This document shows positions 38,063-45,161 of a stretch of 64,000 nucleotides of DNA, one piece after another. Each line of letters opens with the position of its first letter. The stretch's first letter is position 1. The notes under the pieces are model-generated. The model searched no databases. It was not told where the DNA came from and was given only the letters and a program-made list of their open reading frames with translations. The position numbers were made by a program, and so were the translations under genes. The DNA lies in assembly GCA_947601495.1 (NCBI GenBank), contig CANQGE010000001.1:157731-221730 (forward strand), given 5' to 3'. Source of the DNA: an uncultured Clostridia bacterium. Lineage in GTDB: Bacteria > Bacillota > Clostridia > TANB77 > CAG-508.

Positions 38063-38658
38063 TAGTTAGCTTTTCTTTTTTTAACAATTACTGCAACGGC
38101 AACTATTGCTAAAGCTAATACTGCATAAAGTGCATAATTTGCACCTGTGTATAATAATGTAGATCCTCCAGCACTTGTTCCACCATTTGAACTACCACTT
38201 CCAGAACCTGGATTTGTAGCTAATGATGTATAGCCACCAGAAGCTAAAACTGTTCCATCAGATTTTATTAAAGTAAATGTATCAGTTCTTGTATCTACAT
38301 TTAATGTTAATCCAGCTTTTGTAGCTGTTGCTTTAGCTTGTGCTAAAACTTTTTCTCTAACTTCTTTGCTTATTTGTGAAGTATTAGTTGCTCCTGTATT
38401 TTTTATAGTATTTTCGATTGATACTAAATCATTGTAAACAGCTTGTGCTGTTTCTTCACTAATACTTGTGTTAACATAGTCTGTTAATGCATTTTTTTGT
38501 GCATTTGTTATTTCAAACATCATACCATTTACTACATGTGCTTCTCTAATATAATTAATTAAAGTTTCTTTTTGTGTTGCTGCATTTACGTTTAATGACA
38601 TTGCAATTACAGCTAAAACTACAACTGCCATAGTTAATACTTTTGATAATTTTCTCAT
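38062..38658 (-). CDS. small surface protein with sorting-like tail
   Basis: 198 aa. Signal peptide (residues 1-27, ending VNA-AT), helical body of about 100 residues, a short beta segment DTFTLIKSDGTVLASGGY, a Gly/Ser linker, then LLYTGA followed by a hydrophobic helix and the tail KKRKAN. This layout is a cell-wall sorting signal, but the pentapeptide is LLYTG rather than LPxTG. Probable substrate of the sortase at 37445. ATG with AGGAGG upstream and its own promoter. Confidence 0.78.
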   Translation of the reverse strand: MRKLSKVLTMAVVVLAVIAMSLNVNAATQKETLINYIREAHVVNGMMFEITNAQKNALTDYVNTSISEETAQAVYNDLVSIENTIKNTGATNTSQISKEVREKVLAQAKATATKAGLTLNVDTRTDTFTLIKSDGTVLASGGYTSLATNPGSGSGSSNGGTSAGGSTLLYTGANYALYAVLALAIVAVAVIVKKRKAN

Positions 38659-38700
38659 AATTTCCTCCTAAATTCATATATTAAAGTTAAAACTATAAAT

Positions 38701-38729
38701 ATTATACTTTTTATTTTAACCTTTTGCAA
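38701..38729 (-). promoter_or_regulatory. sigma-A promoter of the sortase operon
   Basis: TTGCAA at 38729-38724, 17 bases, TATAAT at 38706-38701 on the minus strand, 43 bases before the surface-protein ATG. Confidence 0.8.
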
Positions 38730-38774
38730 GCTTTTTTTGATTTTTTTTTGTTTTTTTGTCTATTATTTTAAAAT

Positions 38775-38802
38775 TTGCTTGAATAATAAAAATATATATG
38801 CT
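38775..38802 (+). promoter_or_regulatory. probable tRNA-Trp promoter
   Basis: TTGCTT, 16 bases, TATGCT, ending 24 bases before the tRNA. Weaker than the Asn promoter. Confidence 0.5.
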
Positions 38803-38826
38803 AAAATATTTATTGTTATTAAGCTT

Positions 38827-38901
38827 AGGGGTATAGTGTTAATGGTAGCACATCGGTCTCCAAAACCGCTTGTGTGGGTTCGAATCCTACTACCCCTGCC
38901 A
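38827..38901 (+). tRNA. trnW: tRNA-Trp (anticodon CCA)
   Basis: 75 nt with encoded CCA. Acceptor AGGGGTA/TACCCCT, anticodon loop CTCCAAA (CCA), T-arm GGGTTCGAATCC, discriminator G, all as expected for tryptophan. The first anticodon-stem pair is a mismatch (T-C). Followed by a strong terminator. Confidence 0.96.
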
Positions 38902-38902
38902 T

Positions 38903-38936
38903 AAAAAAGCTAGGTTTTTTAATCTAGCTTTTTTTA
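38903..38936 (+). terminator. tRNA-Trp terminator
   Basis: AAAAAAGCTAG / CTAGCTTTTTTT stem, 10-base loop, then T-tract, immediately after the tRNA. Confidence 0.9.
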
Positions 38937-39054
38937 TTTTATTTTTTAGCTTATTTAAATATTCACAATATTATTATTAATTGAATAGGTTACTTTAATC
39001 GAAAGTAACTGAGGTAGAATTGGTTAATACATTTTTTGGAAAGGAGGTTTTAAT

Positions 39055-39640
39055 ATCAACAAATTTTTTTCATACTATTTTTTTATTCTAGCTATAATTA
39101 TTATTTACAGTTCTTTATTTTATTATAATCAAAATATAACTTTAAATTCTTCTGTAGAAGAAAAAAATTTTGATTCAAATTACTATTTTTCAAATGACGA
39201 ATTTTTTTGGCCAGTTCCTGGTTTTCATACTATTACTTCTCCCTTTGGTCCTAGAAAAAGTCCTACTTCTGGTGCCTCTAGTTCTCATTCTGGAATTGAT
39301 ATTGCAGCTCCACAAAATACTACTATTTTTTCTGTTACATCTGGAAAAGTTATTTTTACTGGTTTTCAAGGGGCAAATGGCTGTACTATAACTATAAGAA
39401 CTAACAATCTTGACATTTCTTATTCTCATGTTTCTCCGTCATTTTTAGTTTCTATAGGACAAATAGTAAATATTGGTGAGCAAATTGGAAATGTTGGTCC
39501 AAAAAATGTTTTTGGAATTCCAAATAATCCATATAAAGATTCTAATGGAAATCCCACAAATGGTGCTACTACACGGTTGTCATTTACATTTAAGCATAAA
39601 AAAAGACGGCATAGCCGTCAATCCTTTGGAATTCTTTTAA
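39055..39640 (+). CDS. M23 peptidase (LytM), ATC start and +1 shift at CGG
   Basis: 194 aa when joined. N-terminal helix (residues 4-23), then [19 protein letters not shown], the zinc motif HSGID (His78, Asp82), YSHVSPSF (His125), VGPKNVFG and [11 protein letters not shown]. In-frame CGG (39574) follows TT173; skipping its C gives [21 protein letters not shown], the usual M23 ending, with the HxH zinc motif (His176, His178). Without it the protein has no last zinc ligand. AAAGGAGG is followed by 7 bases and ATC (39055), where ATG is expected; no ATG, GTG or TTG fits nearby. The end overlaps the efp stop by four bases. Confidence 0.78.
39574..39576 (+). other. in-frame CGG at +1 frameshift point in the M23 gene
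   Basis: ACT-ACA-CGG-TTG in frame 0; after ACA, GGT-TGT-CAT-TTA-CAT restores T-T-G-C-H-L-H. Same arrangement as in gerAA: ACTNNACGG, extra base C, shifted codon glycine. Confidence 0.8.
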
Positions 39641-40203
39641 ATTCTTTCCATATATAAACCTGTTCTTGTATCTATTCTAATAACATCACCTATATTAACA
39701 AATAGTGGTACAGAAATTTCTAATCCGTTTTCTAATGTTGCAGGTTTTCCAGATGTTGTTGTTGTATTTCCGCTAAATCCTGGTTCTGTATATGTAACTT
39801 CTAATTCAACAAACATAGGTGGTTCAACATTAAATACTTTTCCTTTAAAAGATAAAACTGTAACATTCATGTTTTCTTTTATGTATTTTAAAGCATCTCC
39901 TAATTGCTCTTCATTTAATGGTATTTGTTCATAAGTTGTGTTATCCATTAAGTAATATAATCCGCCATCATTATATAAGTATTGCATTTCTCTTTTTTCT
40001 ATTTCTGCACCTTGCAATTTTTCTGAAGGGTTAAATGTTCTTTCAATAACAGCTCCTGTTATAACATTTTTCATTTTTACTCTAACAAATGCTGCTCCTT
40101 TTCCTGGTTTTACATGTTGAAATTCAACAACTTTAAAAACATTTCCATCTAATTCAAAAGTTGTGTTATTTCTTAAATCTCCTGCCATGTATACGTCTGC
40201 CAT
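39637..40203 (-). CDS. efp: translation elongation factor P
   Basis: 188 aa, full length, three OB-like domains. EF-P binds between P and E sites and rescues ribosomes stalled at proline runs. [41 protein letters not shown] carries the conserved N-terminal domain with PGKGAA (modification-site loop, Lys); the family signature near the C-terminus is [16 protein letters not shown] with AAGGAG upstream. Confidence 0.96.
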   Translation of the reverse strand: MADVYMAGDLRNNTTFELDGNVFKVVEFQHVKPGKGAAFVRVKMKNVITGAVIERTFNPSEKLQGAEIEKREMQYLYNDGGLYYLMDNTTYEQIPLNEEQLGDALKYIKENMNVTVLSFKGKVFNVEPPMFVELEVTYTEPGFSGNTTTTSGKPATLENGLEISVPLFVNIGDVIRIDTRTGLYMERI

Positions 40204-40293
40204 ATTAATTCTCCTTTTCTATTAATTTAAACTATATATAATAATAGCATAATATTCCTTTAAAATCAAGCATTTAGTTTATTATTTATGATT

Positions 40294-40587
40294 TCAGTGT
40301 GGAATATTTAATGATGCAAACATTGATAATGTTAGTTTTATAAATAAAATTAACTCTACTATTAAAATAAATATTATAATCAACTTAAATATTGATAATC
40401 CTGTTTTACCTAATTCTTTTCTTTCCTCTGCTGTTTGTTCCAATAAAACCACGGCAAGTCCTAATAATCCACATAAAAATCCCCAACAAAATCCTGCTAC
40501 TAGTGAATATCCTTTTCGTTTATGAATATATGCTCCAATAGCTCCTAAGACTATTGATATAAATATCATAAGTATTATAAGTACCAT
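40294..40587 (-). CDS. small membrane protein, paralogue 1
   Basis: 97 aa. Two or three hydrophobic segments with GAIGAYIHKRKGYSLVAGFCWGF between them. Nearly the same motif as the next gene, so the two are duplicates. The region behind both genes is also duplicated (AATCAAG-ATTTA-TTTATTATTTAT at 40264 and 40681). RBS GAGG. Function unknown. Confidence 0.7.
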   Translation of the reverse strand: MVLIILMIFISIVLGAIGAYIHKRKGYSLVAGFCWGFLCGLLGLAVVLLEQTAEERKELGKTGLSIFKLIIIFILIVELILFIKLTLSMFASLNIPH

Positions 40588-40648
40588 TTTTATCCTCTTT
40601 TATTTTACTGAAGTGCACATTTTTATATAACAACATACCATGAAAACT

Positions 40649-40678
40649 ACTATTAAATCAAATGCTAGTCCATCAGCT
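40649..40678 (+). repeat. 30-bp copy of an M24 peptidase gene fragment
   Basis: ACTATTAAATCAAATGCTAGTCC-TCAGCT at 40649-40678 matches 42128-42157 inside the M24 peptidase gene at 29 of 30 positions. It lies between the two paralogous membrane genes. Confidence 0.85.
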
Positions 40679-40735
40679 AAAATCAAGTATTTAATTTATT
40701 ATTTATAATTTCAAAAAGATCCAAACTTTTAATTT

Positions 40736-41005
40736 TTATCCAAGTAAAGGCATTACAACAAAAACTAAAGCCATTATAACTAAAGTTCCTATCCCAACAA
40801 ATATTAGAAGCCATTGTAATACTGATAAGCCTTTTTTACCTGATTGTTCATTTTCTTCTTTAGTTTTCTCTAATAAAACTACAGCAAGTCCTATTAAATC
40901 AAAGAAAAATCCCCAACAAAATCCTGCTATTGGTGAATATCCTTTTTTCCCATGAATATATGCACAAATAGCTCCAAAAATTAATAATCCAATTCCTATT
41001 TGCAT
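40736..41005 (-). CDS. small membrane protein, paralogue 2
   Basis: 89 aa from 41005 (GAGGG seven bases upstream; a start 11 codons earlier has no site). ICAYIHGKKGYSPIAGFCWGFFFDLIGLAVVLLEKTKEE matches paralogue 1 in more than half of positions. Two hydrophobic segments plus a basic/acidic middle. Function unknown. Confidence 0.7.
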   Translation of the reverse strand: MQIGIGLLIFGAICAYIHGKKGYSPIAGFCWGFFFDLIGLAVVLLEKTKEENEQSGKKGLSVLQWLLIFVGIGTLVIMALVFVVMPLLG

Positions 41006-41027
41006 TTTTTTCCCTCTTCCTATTTTG

Positions 41028-41600
41028 TTATACAGCATATTTTAAAATTAATTTTTTTTGTAATACTATTGCTAAAGTATAAACAGCAAATGTTCCAATT
41101 TGTGTAGAAAAATAAAGCATATATATTTCTCCTTCTGTTTTTTTAAGCATTAATTTTGCTTGTGACCATGATTTTTTTGCAAAGAAATTATTTGTCTCAA
41201 AACCATCAATATATGATTCAACAGCCTCTCCCAATACAGGTCCAAAACTATCGTATTGTTTTTTTGTGTCTAAATATTCCTTAAATTGTGATAAACTATT
41301 CAAAGCATTAATAGCGCAAACTATTATTACAATAATAAAAATATTTTTAATAACTTTTGGTACTTCATCTTTGCTTATTACTTTTTTTGAAAAAGCAGAT
41401 TTTATGCTAAATCTCCACGCCAAAAAAGCAGCTATTCCATCTAATATAATAAGTATTGCATAATCTAAAAATAATGAATTAGTAATAATAATTAAATTAA
41501 GAAAATAAATTATAATAGCTAGTAATATATAATAAACGATAAATCCGCCTATTAATTGACCCGTTATTGTCTTTGAATCTACAAGTTTTCTGTCTTCCAA
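41028..41600 (-). CDS. four-helix membrane protein, TTG start
   Basis: 190 aa. Helices near residues 14-36, 43-62, 82-102 and 160-180, with a soluble loop between the third and fourth. The TTG at 41600 lies eight bases after GGGAGG; the earlier in-frame ATG has no site. Lies between the paralogous small membrane proteins and the M24 peptidase, probably one transcript. Not recognised. Confidence 0.65.
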   Translation of the reverse strand: MEDRKLVDSKTITGQLIGGFIVYYILLAIIIYFLNLIIITNSLFLDYAILIILDGIAAFLAWRFSIKSAFSKKVISKDEVPKVIKNIFIIVIIVCAINALNSLSQFKEYLDTKKQYDSFGPVLGEAVESYIDGFETNNFFAKKSWSQAKLMLKKTEGEIYMLYFSTQIGTFAVYTLAIVLQKKLILKYAV

Positions 41601-41625
41601 TATATTATCCTCCCTTCTTTTTATA

Positions 41626-42684
41626 CTATATAATAACATAATTTTTTGTGCATTTTGTTAAACTTTCACAGCTCATTTTATTAATTTTAAAAGTATCTTC
41701 TATTCTTATTCCAAATCTTCCTGGAATATAAACGCCTGGTTCAATTGCAATAACTGAATTTTCTTTTAAAATATTATCTGTTTTAGCTTGCAAACGTGGT
41801 AACTCATGGATTTCTAATCCTACACCATGACCGAAAGCATGTGCTACACTAAAGTTTTTTGCTTTATATTCTTCTTCAATATTTTTAATAACAGTTCTAA
41901 TATTTGCTCCATCTTTAAATTCATTTATTATTCTTTTTTGTTCATTTAATACAAAATCATATATTTCTTTATATTCTGGTTCAATTCTACCCATGAAAAC
42001 TACTCTTGATAAATCTGAGCAAAATCCTTTATATTTACATCCAATATCAAATTGAATTATATCTCCTGAACGAACTGCTCTATCTGTAGGAACTGCATGT
42101 GGTTTTGAACTATTCTCGCCAGAAGCCACTATTAAATCAAATGCTAGTCCGTCAGCTCCATTTTTTATCATAAATTTTTGAATTTCAAATGCAATTTCTT
42201 TTTCGGTCATTCCTTCTTCAATATTTTTTATTATATATTCAAATGATTTATCAGTAATTTCACAAGCTTTTTTTATACATTCTAATTCTTCTTCTTCTTT
42301 TATTACTCTTTGATTTTCTAGCATGCCTTCTGTTTCAATTAAGTTAACTCTATATGTATGTAAATATTTTTTATAGTTTTCATAAGTTACATAGTTTTCC
42401 TCAAAGCCAACATTATCATCCATTGTAAAAATATTTTCATAATCATATTTATCTAACTCTTTAGAATTATAAACAACTATTTCATCTTCTATAGTAAGCT
42501 TTGAGTTTACACTTTCAATGTACCTTCCATCTGTAATAAATATGTTTTCTCTTTTAGTAATAATTAATGTGCCTTCTTCTGATATTCCTGTTAAATACAT
42601 AATATTTACAGGATTTGTTATTATCATTCCATCAAGTTTTAAATTTGCTAATTGATTTTTAAGCCATTTTACTTTTATATTCAT
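41626..42684 (-). CDS. Xaa-Pro aminopeptidase/dipeptidase, M24
   Basis: 352 aa metallopeptidase. N-terminal creatinase-like domain (1-125) and pita-bread domain with metal ligands in QFDIGCKYKGFCSDLSRV (two Asp), HAFGHGVGLEIHE (His), IEPGVYI (Glu) and GIRIEDTFKI (Glu). Removes N-terminal residues before proline from peptides. ATG with AGGAGG upstream. A 30-bp piece of this gene is duplicated at 40649. Confidence 0.92.
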   Translation of the reverse strand: MNIKVKWLKNQLANLKLDGMIITNPVNIMYLTGISEEGTLIITKRENIFITDGRYIESVNSKLTIEDEIVVYNSKELDKYDYENIFTMDDNVGFEENYVTYENYKKYLHTYRVNLIETEGMLENQRVIKEEEELECIKKACEITDKSFEYIIKNIEEGMTEKEIAFEIQKFMIKNGADGLAFDLIVASGENSSKPHAVPTDRAVRSGDIIQFDIGCKYKGFCSDLSRVVFMGRIEPEYKEIYDFVLNEQKRIINEFKDGANIRTVIKNIEEEYKAKNFSVAHAFGHGVGLEIHELPRLQAKTDNILKENSVIAIEPGVYIPGRFGIRIEDTFKINKMSCESLTKCTKNYVII

Positions 42685-42696
42685 AATTAAAACCTC

Positions 42697-43467
42697 CTAA
42701 AATATCAATATTTTATTACTAATGCTTTTACATATTAATAAAAATGCATCAATTACACATCCTGCTGGTAAAAACATGCATATTATTGTTGACATTACTA
42801 AAAATGGTCCAAAAGGAATATATTCATCTTCATTTTTTGTAATAAGCCTAAAAAAGATAATTATTATTGAAAAAACTGCAGATATTGCAAATGAAAGTAA
42901 TGTTATTTCTGCAATGGAACTCATTCCCCAAAATAGTCCAAGTGCTCCCATAAATTTTACATCACCAAATCCCATTACTTCTTTTCCAGAAATTACTTTT
43001 CCCAAAAGTGTAATTATTAAGAAAATTCCAGCACCAGTTAGCATTCCTACTATATAGTCTTTCGCCATATTTACATTTGTTATTCCATAAATAAATGTTA
43101 TTGCAAGTCCAAACTCAAACATTGTTAGAGTTAATCTATTTGGAATTATTCTATGTTTAAAGTCTATAAAGAAAACTAATAATAGCATTGGTGTTAAAAT
43201 AATTAGTTTTATTAAATCTAAATTTTGTAAAATTCCTTCTTTTTTTATGCCAAATTTATATAATAAAAAAATATAAATTACTGCTGTAAGTGTCATAAAT
43301 ATATAATTTTTAGGTAATCCTTTTTTATTTTCTGAAAAAAAATCTTTACTAAAAATTTTTTTATTTTCTGGAATTCTTAAATTGCACCATGCACAAAATT
43401 TTCCAACTAACAAACCTAATGCTGATATTGCCACATAAATTAAAATATGTACATTGTTAAAATACAT
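42697..43467 (-). CDS. prepilin peptidase (A24)
   Basis: 256 aa, about 7 helices. Catalytic aspartates in FFIDFKHRIIPN (about residue 113) and MGFGDVKFMGA, the GxGD-like motif of PilD/ComC. A short cysteine pair CAWC (residues 26-29) remains of the methylase zinc site. It cleaves and methylates type IV pilin-like leaders, but no pilin operon is in the window. Overlaps the yqeG stop. Confidence 0.85.
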   Translation of the reverse strand: MYFNNVHILIYVAISALGLLVGKFCAWCNLRIPENKKIFSKDFFSENKKGLPKNYIFMTLTAVIYIFLLYKFGIKKEGILQNLDLIKLIILTPMLLLVFFIDFKHRIIPNRLTLTMFEFGLAITFIYGITNVNMAKDYIVGMLTGAGIFLIITLLGKVISGKEVMGFGDVKFMGALGLFWGMSSIAEITLLSFAISAVFSIIIIFFRLITKNEDEYIPFGPFLVMSTIICMFLPAGCVIDAFLLICKSISNKILIF

Positions 43468-43967
43468 TATTTATCAACCTGCTTTTTTAAATATTTTTTT
43501 ATTACTAATTCTTCTAATGGTCTTTTAATTTTTGTTAAAAATAAATCTTTTTTATTTATTGGCTCTACAAGTATAGAATGCATTTTCATTCTATTTGCAC
43601 CTATAACATCTGTAAAAATTTGATCTCCAATTACTGCTATATTTTCATTTGGAAGATCTAATTGTTTTTGAGCTTTTTTAAATCCCCTTTTTAGAGGCTT
43701 TGTAGCAAAATTTATATATGGTATATCTAACACATTTGCTACTTTTTTTATTTTTTCTATTTTATTACTATTTGAAAGAATTATAGTTTTTATATTATTT
43801 TTTCTAATATTATTATGCCATTCTTCTAAGCCTTCTAATATGTTTAAGTCAAAGTCTAAAAGAGTATTATCCACATCTAAAATTAGAGCTTTTATATCAT
43901 TTTTTTCTAAATATTCTACACTTATATCTGTAACTTTTTTACAATACAGTTTAGGATAAATTGTCAT
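43467..43967 (-). CDS. YqeG family HAD-IIIA phosphatase
   Basis: 166 aa. HAD motifs: LILDVDNTLLDFD (motif I, about 32-44), ILSNSNK (motif II), GFKKAQKQL (Lys, motif III) and IGDQIFTDVIGANRM (motif IV). YqeG-type phosphatase; in Bacillus it neighbours yqeH and shikimate genes, substrate uncertain. Start at 43967: GGAGG lies eight bases before it, whereas the GTG five codons earlier overlaps that site. Confidence 0.88.
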   Translation of the reverse strand: MTIYPKLYCKKVTDISVEYLEKNDIKALILDVDNTLLDFDLNILEGLEEWHNNIRKNNIKTIILSNSNKIEKIKKVANVLDIPYINFATKPLKRGFKKAQKQLDLPNENIAVIGDQIFTDVIGANRMKMHSILVEPINKKDLFLTKIKRPLEELVIKKYLKKQVDK

Positions 43968-43994
43968 TACTTTTTCCTCCACATTTTCATATAT

Positions 43995-44023
43995 ATATTA
44001 CCAATATGTTGTGTTTTTGTCAA
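43995..44023 (-). promoter_or_regulatory. promoter of the yqeG operon
   Basis: TTGACA at 44023-44018, 17 bases, TAATAT at 44000-43995 on the minus strand. The -35 directly borders the outer arm of the foldback. Confidence 0.65.
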
Positions 44024-44026
44024 ACT

Positions 44027-44304
44027 AAAGAGTTTATTAATTTTCTTACATAAAAATTGAGTTAATTAAATTAAATAACTCAATTTTTATAACTTAATTT
44101 TAATTAACTTATTTGATGTTTATATGTAACTTTATAAAATGACGCGTAAGCGACCAAACGAAGCGTAAGCGAAGTGCGATTGGAGCAATCTTCCTTTTGT
44201 TTATTTAAAAAAAGAAGATTGCGACACCAAGTCATTTAATAAAGTTACATATAAACATCAAATAAGTTTTTAATATAAAATTTGTGAAAATTAATAAACT
44301 CTTT
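44027..44304. repeat. nested foldback structure with element copy 1
   Basis: Gene-free stretch between yqeG and sleB. Outer arms: a perfect 19-bp inverted repeat (44027-44045 and 44286-44304). Inside, a 12-bp hairpin AAAAATTGAGTT/AACTCAATTTTT (44052-44087) with T-tract on the minus strand, probably the sleB terminator. Then the element proper at 44106-44268: 36-bp arms (44106-44143 and 44231-44268) around a GC-rich core with GCGTAAGCG twice and hairpin GCAATCTTC/GAAGATTGC. The core matches copy 2 at 56340-56499 in reverse orientation with about 95% identity. Confidence 0.85.
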
Positions 44305-44959
44305 ATTTACAGAATATATGCTTTCCAATTGTAATAACCTGTGGTCTACTCCAAATCCAAGAAGATGTTGCTGTACTTGGATTGAAATAATATATGCAAC
44401 CAGATGTTGGATCCCATCCATTAATTGCATCTTGAGCTGCTTTTTTTGCCTGTGAACTAGCTTGTAAATTAATTTGTCCATCAGATACACATGTGTATGC
44501 GCCCGATTGATATATAACTCCTGCTATTGTATTTGGAAATTTTGAATTTGAAACTCTATTTAGTACTGTAGCTGCAACAGCAACCATTCCTTTATATGGC
44601 TCACCCCTTGCTTCTGCATGCACTAATTTGCTTAATAAATTTAAATCTGTATTGTTTGTGCTAGTGCTTCCTGAAGAATTACTAGAAGGTATTCCTAAAG
44701 CATTTAATGTATTTGTTCCTGCTATTCCATCAACAGTCAATCCATTTTTTCTTTGAAATTTTTTAACTGCCTCGAAAGTTTTTGAGCCATAAATTCCATC
44801 TACCGATCCAGAATAATATCCCCAATTTTTTAGTTTTGTTTGTATTTTTTTAACTTCTTCACCTCTAGAGCCATATTTAGAAAGTGAAAAAGAAATAGAA
44901 AATAAGCTCGTAAATAGTAAAAAAACAATAAATAATATAAATAAACTTTTAGTTTTCAT
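44303..44959 (-). CDS. sleB: spore cortex-lytic enzyme SleB-like
   Basis: 218 aa. Signal peptide (residues 1-24), peptidoglycan-binding domain PGB_1 (YGSRGEEVKKIQTKLKNWGYYSG ... GIYGSKTFEAVKKFQ, about 27-90), a Ser/Thr/Asn linker, then the hydrolase-2 (SleB) domain with the catalytic-type Glu in LVHAEARGEPYKGMVAVAATVLNRV. A lytic transglycosylase that breaks cortex on germination. Start at 44959 has AAGGAG upstream; the longer in-frame start gives a basic tail without signal. Confidence 0.92.
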   Translation of the reverse strand: MKTKSLFILFIVFLLFTSLFSISFSLSKYGSRGEEVKKIQTKLKNWGYYSGSVDGIYGSKTFEAVKKFQRKNGLTVDGIAGTNTLNALGIPSSNSSGSTSTNNTDLNLLSKLVHAEARGEPYKGMVAVAATVLNRVSNSKFPNTIAGVIYQSGAYTCVSDGQINLQASSQAKKAAQDAINGWDPTSGCIYYFNPSTATSSWIWSRPQVITIGKHIFCK

Positions 44960-45161
44960 TTTATAACTCCTTTTATTCAATATGTTTATAATTACTATTA
45001 TTTTACAAATTATATATTTTATTCTATATTTTGATGTAATATTTTTGTAATACAAATGTAATAAAAAAATATTATATTTTATTGAATTATTTCTTATTTA
45101 TTATTATAATGAACTTGGATAATAATTATTTTTATTTCTAATTTTTAGTAGGAGTAAAGCA

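Noticed and set aside
39190..39429. 79-aa minus-strand frame
   Set aside because: Shadow of the M23 peptidase, which has family motifs on the plus strand.
39055..39640. M23 gene as a plain pseudogene
   Set aside because: Possible, but only two changes are seen, both of a kind seen in other genes of the window, while all other conserved positions are kept; kept as a gene with reduced confidence.
44027..44304. Riboswitch or group II intron at the foldback
   Set aside because: No known riboswitch core or intron domain V can be recognised, and the long perfect arms fit a foldback element better.
44245..44490. 81-aa minus-strand frame over the sleB end
   Set aside because: Out of frame with SleB, no site, and it runs into the foldback.
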